Below, piece after piece: positions 6,277-7,861 of a DNA stretch of 7,861 nt; positions within the stretch are counted from its first letter, which is position 1, and each line of letters opens with the position of its first letter. The position numbers and the translations under genes were made by a program. The stretch is from Pseudomonadota bacterium. Lineage in GTDB: Bacteria > Pseudomonadota > Gammaproteobacteria > Steroidobacterales > Steroidobacteraceae. The stretch covers positions 1-7,861 of the forward strand of contig JAKADE010000109.1 of NCBI GenBank assembly GCA_021820785.1, in the 5' to 3' direction. The notes under the pieces were generated by a model. That model was not told where the DNA came from. It searched no databases and was given only the letters and a program-made list of their open reading frames with translations.

Positions 6277-6858
6277 ATGACTCGGTACTTCTCTCCGTTG
6301 GCGCGGCTTCTGCACTGGTTGATGGCGGTGCTGATCCTCGCCATGCTCTTCATCGGCATCGGCATGGTGTCGACCGTCACAGCGGCTCACCGCTGGCTGC
6401 TTGAGATCCATGAGCCATTGGGCCTGCTCATTCTGGTCCTCGCCCTAGTGAGGCTGGCCAACCGCGTCCTCAATCCCCCGCCCCCTCTGCCCGCGGATTT
6501 GCCGGAGTGGCAGCGGCTCGCAGCCCACGCCTCCCATTGGCTGCTGTACACGCTCATGCTGGCGATGCCCCTGATCGGGTGGGCGATGCTCTCGGCCGAG
6601 GGCTTCCCGATCGCGATTGCGCACTCCCTGTATCTGCCCGCTCTCATTCGCCCGAATGCGGTCGCGTACGCAGTCCTGCGGACTGCGCACACTTACCTCG
6701 CGCTGCTGCTTTTCCTAACCGTCATCGTCCACGTCGGTGCCGCGCTGTACCACGGACTCGTGCGGCGCGATGGAGTGTTCAGCAGCATGTCAGGAGTCGG
6801 TAGCGGCAGACGCGGATCCGATCAAGATCCTGCCCAATCCCATCGAATCGCCCATTGA
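6277..6858 (+). CDS. Cytochrome b561 (four-helix di-heme membrane protein)
   Basis: 193-residue integral membrane cytochrome, related to E. coli CybB, that moves electrons from membrane quinol across or within the cytoplasmic membrane. The N-terminus TRYFSPLARLLHWLMA is the family signature. Four membrane helices are visible at about 9-30, 41-61, 84-104 and 136-157. Candidate heme-ligand histidines lie at 13, 45, 138 and 152, with further His at 38, 84, 87 and 159. A short polar tail (about 165-193) follows the last helix. It starts 38 bases after the peroxidase stop, and its stop overlaps a TTG that is the earliest possible start of the next gene. Placement directly after a catalase-related protein suggests it is the electron donor for that enzyme (inference). 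Starts further upstream only shadow the peroxidase gene. Confidence 0.9.
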   Translation: MTRYFSPLARLLHWLMAVLILAMLFIGIGMVSTVTAAHRWLLEIHEPLGLLILVLALVRLANRVLNPPPPLPADLPEWQRLAAHASHWLLYTLMLAMPLIGWAMLSAEGFPIAIAHSLYLPALIRPNAVAYAVLRTAHTYLALLLFLTVIVHVGAALYHGLVRRDGVFSSMSGVGSGRRGSDQDPAQSHRIAH

Positions 6859-6866
6859 GGGGGGAG
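6858..6866 (+). promoter_or_regulatory. Ribosome binding site for the terminal membrane protein
   Basis: The purine run AGGGGGGAG starts on the last base of the cytochrome b561 stop codon and lies just before the ATG at 6870. It supports ATG 6870 rather than the overlapping TTG at 6855 or the later ATG at 6909, and shows that this gene is translated from the same message as the cytochrome. Confidence 0.5.
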
Positions 6867-6869
6867 CCG

Positions 6870-7418
6870 ATGCGGACCCTGCAGCGCCCTGGTGGCGACG
6901 ATACCCCGATGAGGCTTGTCCGCGGCGTAACGACTCCCGCTTTGGCCGCCGGCGCCGTCGCCATCAGCGTCAACACGCTCCTCCTGAAGGCGGCCGACTG
7001 GGTGCACGTGGATATCGGTCACGGGGGGCTGCTCAAGCTGCTGCACCAGTGGGTAGGGCCCGCGCTGGCGCACCTCGGCCTAGGACGGGTCTGGGATTCG
7101 CTGCCGGTACCGGCGGTGGGCACGCCGGGGTTCAAGATCGGCTTCCACATCGTGGTGGGATTGGCCATGGCGATGGTCTATGGCTTATTGCTCGAGCCGC
7201 TCCTGACGCGAACGCTTCCGGCGGCGACGAAGGGACTGCTCTACGCCCTGCTGGTATGGCTGGCCAATGCGGCGATGGTCCTGCCCGCGCTGGGGCAGGG
7301 CTTCGCTGGCATTCACGTTCTCAGTGTGGACGGTGTGCTCTACTTCGCCTTCGCGCATACGATGTTTTTCCTTCTGCTCGCACTCGTTTACGAGCGCCTG
7401 CATCCAGGTACGGCCTGA
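6870..7418 (+). CDS. Four-helix membrane protein of unknown function
   Basis: I do not recognise this 182-residue protein. It has four likely membrane helices at about 22-40, 89-109, 121-140 and 155-174, separated by a 48-residue loop after the first helix that is rich in His (46, 51, 59, 68) and Trp. His93 (GFHIVVGLAMAMVYGLL) and His163 (AFAHTMFFLLLALVYERL) lie in helices. The HxxxGLxxxxxYG pattern vaguely recalls YagU-like small membrane proteins, but I would not assign it there. Gene position is the strongest clue: it begins 11 bases after the cytochrome b561 stop with its own ribosome site and is the last gene of the sigma/peroxidase operon, so a role in membrane electron transfer, heme handling or complex assembly is a reasonable guess only. 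Confidence 0.75.
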   Translation: MRTLQRPGGDDTPMRLVRGVTTPALAAGAVAISVNTLLLKAADWVHVDIGHGGLLKLLHQWVGPALAHLGLGRVWDSLPVPAVGTPGFKIGFHIVVGLAMAMVYGLLLEPLLTRTLPAATKGLLYALLVWLANAAMVLPALGQGFAGIHVLSVDGVLYFAFAHTMFFLLLALVYERLHPGTA

Positions 7419-7582
7419 TCGGCATCGCCGCAACGGCCCGGGGGGCGCCGAGGGCCCGGTCGGGTCCTCAATTACATTGTCCACTAATCGATCGTGCGCC
7501 ATGTTCTGGTCCGACCTGCCCGACTTACTTTCCGCACATCGCCGGGGTGATTTCCGGGTAATTTCCGTCCAGCCATTGACGG
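7419..7582. other. Convergent intergenic region
   Basis: These 164 bases separate the end of the operon from a gene ending on the opposite strand. They begin with a very GC-rich stretch (runs of C and G at about 7437-7468) and then a short AT-rich patch around 7468-7490. I see no clean terminator hairpin with a T tract on either strand and no convincing small gene. Confidence 0.45.
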
Positions 7583-7861
7583 CTATTCGGGTGCGTTGAG
7601 CTCGATGAGCCGCTGTGTGTGCTCCTCCCAGGTCCGTAGGAGCTTCTTCGCCTTGCGGTAATTGGCGATCGCCAGGCGCATGAGCTTGGCCTGCTTTGGG
7701 GTGAGGGCGCGGTGGTGGAGCCGGCCGGCCTTGAGGAAGCTTGCTGCCTCCCCGGTAAGGCCGGGAGGGTCTTCTATTGGACTCGATCTCGACGAGGCCG
7801 AACAGATCGTCACCGCTACCGACAAGGACGATCGGGCGCACGCGGTAATCAGCGAAAGGCG
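7583..7861 (-). CDS. C-terminal fragment of an unrecognised protein, probably frameshifted
   Basis: On the minus strand the frame ending at 7583 encodes a credible C-terminus: GEAASFLKAGRLHHRALT, then AKLMRLAIANYRKAKKLL and a charged helical end TWEEHTQRLIELNAPE. The same frame is open to the window edge, but upstream of about 7785 its translation becomes Ser/Ala-rich and unlike a protein. There the neighbouring minus-strand frame reads better, with FADYRVRPIVLVGSGDDLF and then GLVEIES up to about 7780. The simplest reading is one gene entering from the right edge with a one-base frameshift near 7765-7785, either a real lesion or a sequence error. The helical, Lys/Arg-rich C-terminus resembles ends of some mobile-element accessory proteins, but I cannot name a family. 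Confidence 0.45.
   Translation of the reverse strand, partial: RLSLITACARSSLSVAVTICSASSRSSPIEDPPGLTGEAASFLKAGRLHHRALTPKQAKLMRLAIANYRKAKKLLRTWEEHTQRLIELNAPE

Noticed and set aside
7185..7841. Long minus-strand open frame of 657 bases
   Set aside because: Only its first ~25 residues look protein-like; the rest is Arg/Pro/Gln-rich and opposes the end of the four-helix membrane protein gene. It is better explained by a frameshift at the right edge.

Overview
This window is GC-rich, densely coding, bacterial DNA. The gene families and high G+C suggest a proteobacterium, most likely gamma or beta, but no marker gene fixes the taxon. Almost everything reads left to right. There is no RNA gene, CRISPR array or complete mobile element that I can see.

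Layout. Positions 1-594 hold the C-terminal half of a type II NADH dehydrogenase. A 322-base gap follows. Then come two tandem paralogous secreted proteins that look like beta-propellers (917-2221 and 2443-3714). The first has an ordinary signal peptide and a His/Asp-rich tail. The second has a lipobox and no tail. An 11-bp perfect hairpin and an AT-rich patch lie between them. Thirty bases after the second propeller begins a compact operon: an ECF sigma factor (3745-4395), a membrane-bound zinc-finger anti-sigma factor (4392-5174), an exported catalase-related heme peroxidase (5171-6238), a cytochrome b561 (6277-6858) and an unrecognised four-helix membrane protein (6870-7418). Most junctions overlap or nearly overlap. 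At the right edge a convergent minus-strand gene fragment ends at 7583 and appears to carry a frameshift.

How the genes may work together (inference). The sigma/anti-sigma pair probably senses an envelope or oxidative signal and drives its own operon. Cytochrome b561 would pass electrons from membrane quinol to the periplasmic face, where the anchored catalase-like protein could use them to reduce peroxide. NDH-2 would refill the quinol pool from NADH. The two propellers next to the regulator are candidates for co-regulated envelope proteins, one free in the periplasm (or exported) and one lipid-anchored. The unknown membrane protein at the operon end is the least explained member. The most interesting unit is the whole set: paired propellers with different localisation, an ECF switch, and a quinol-to-peroxide electron path.
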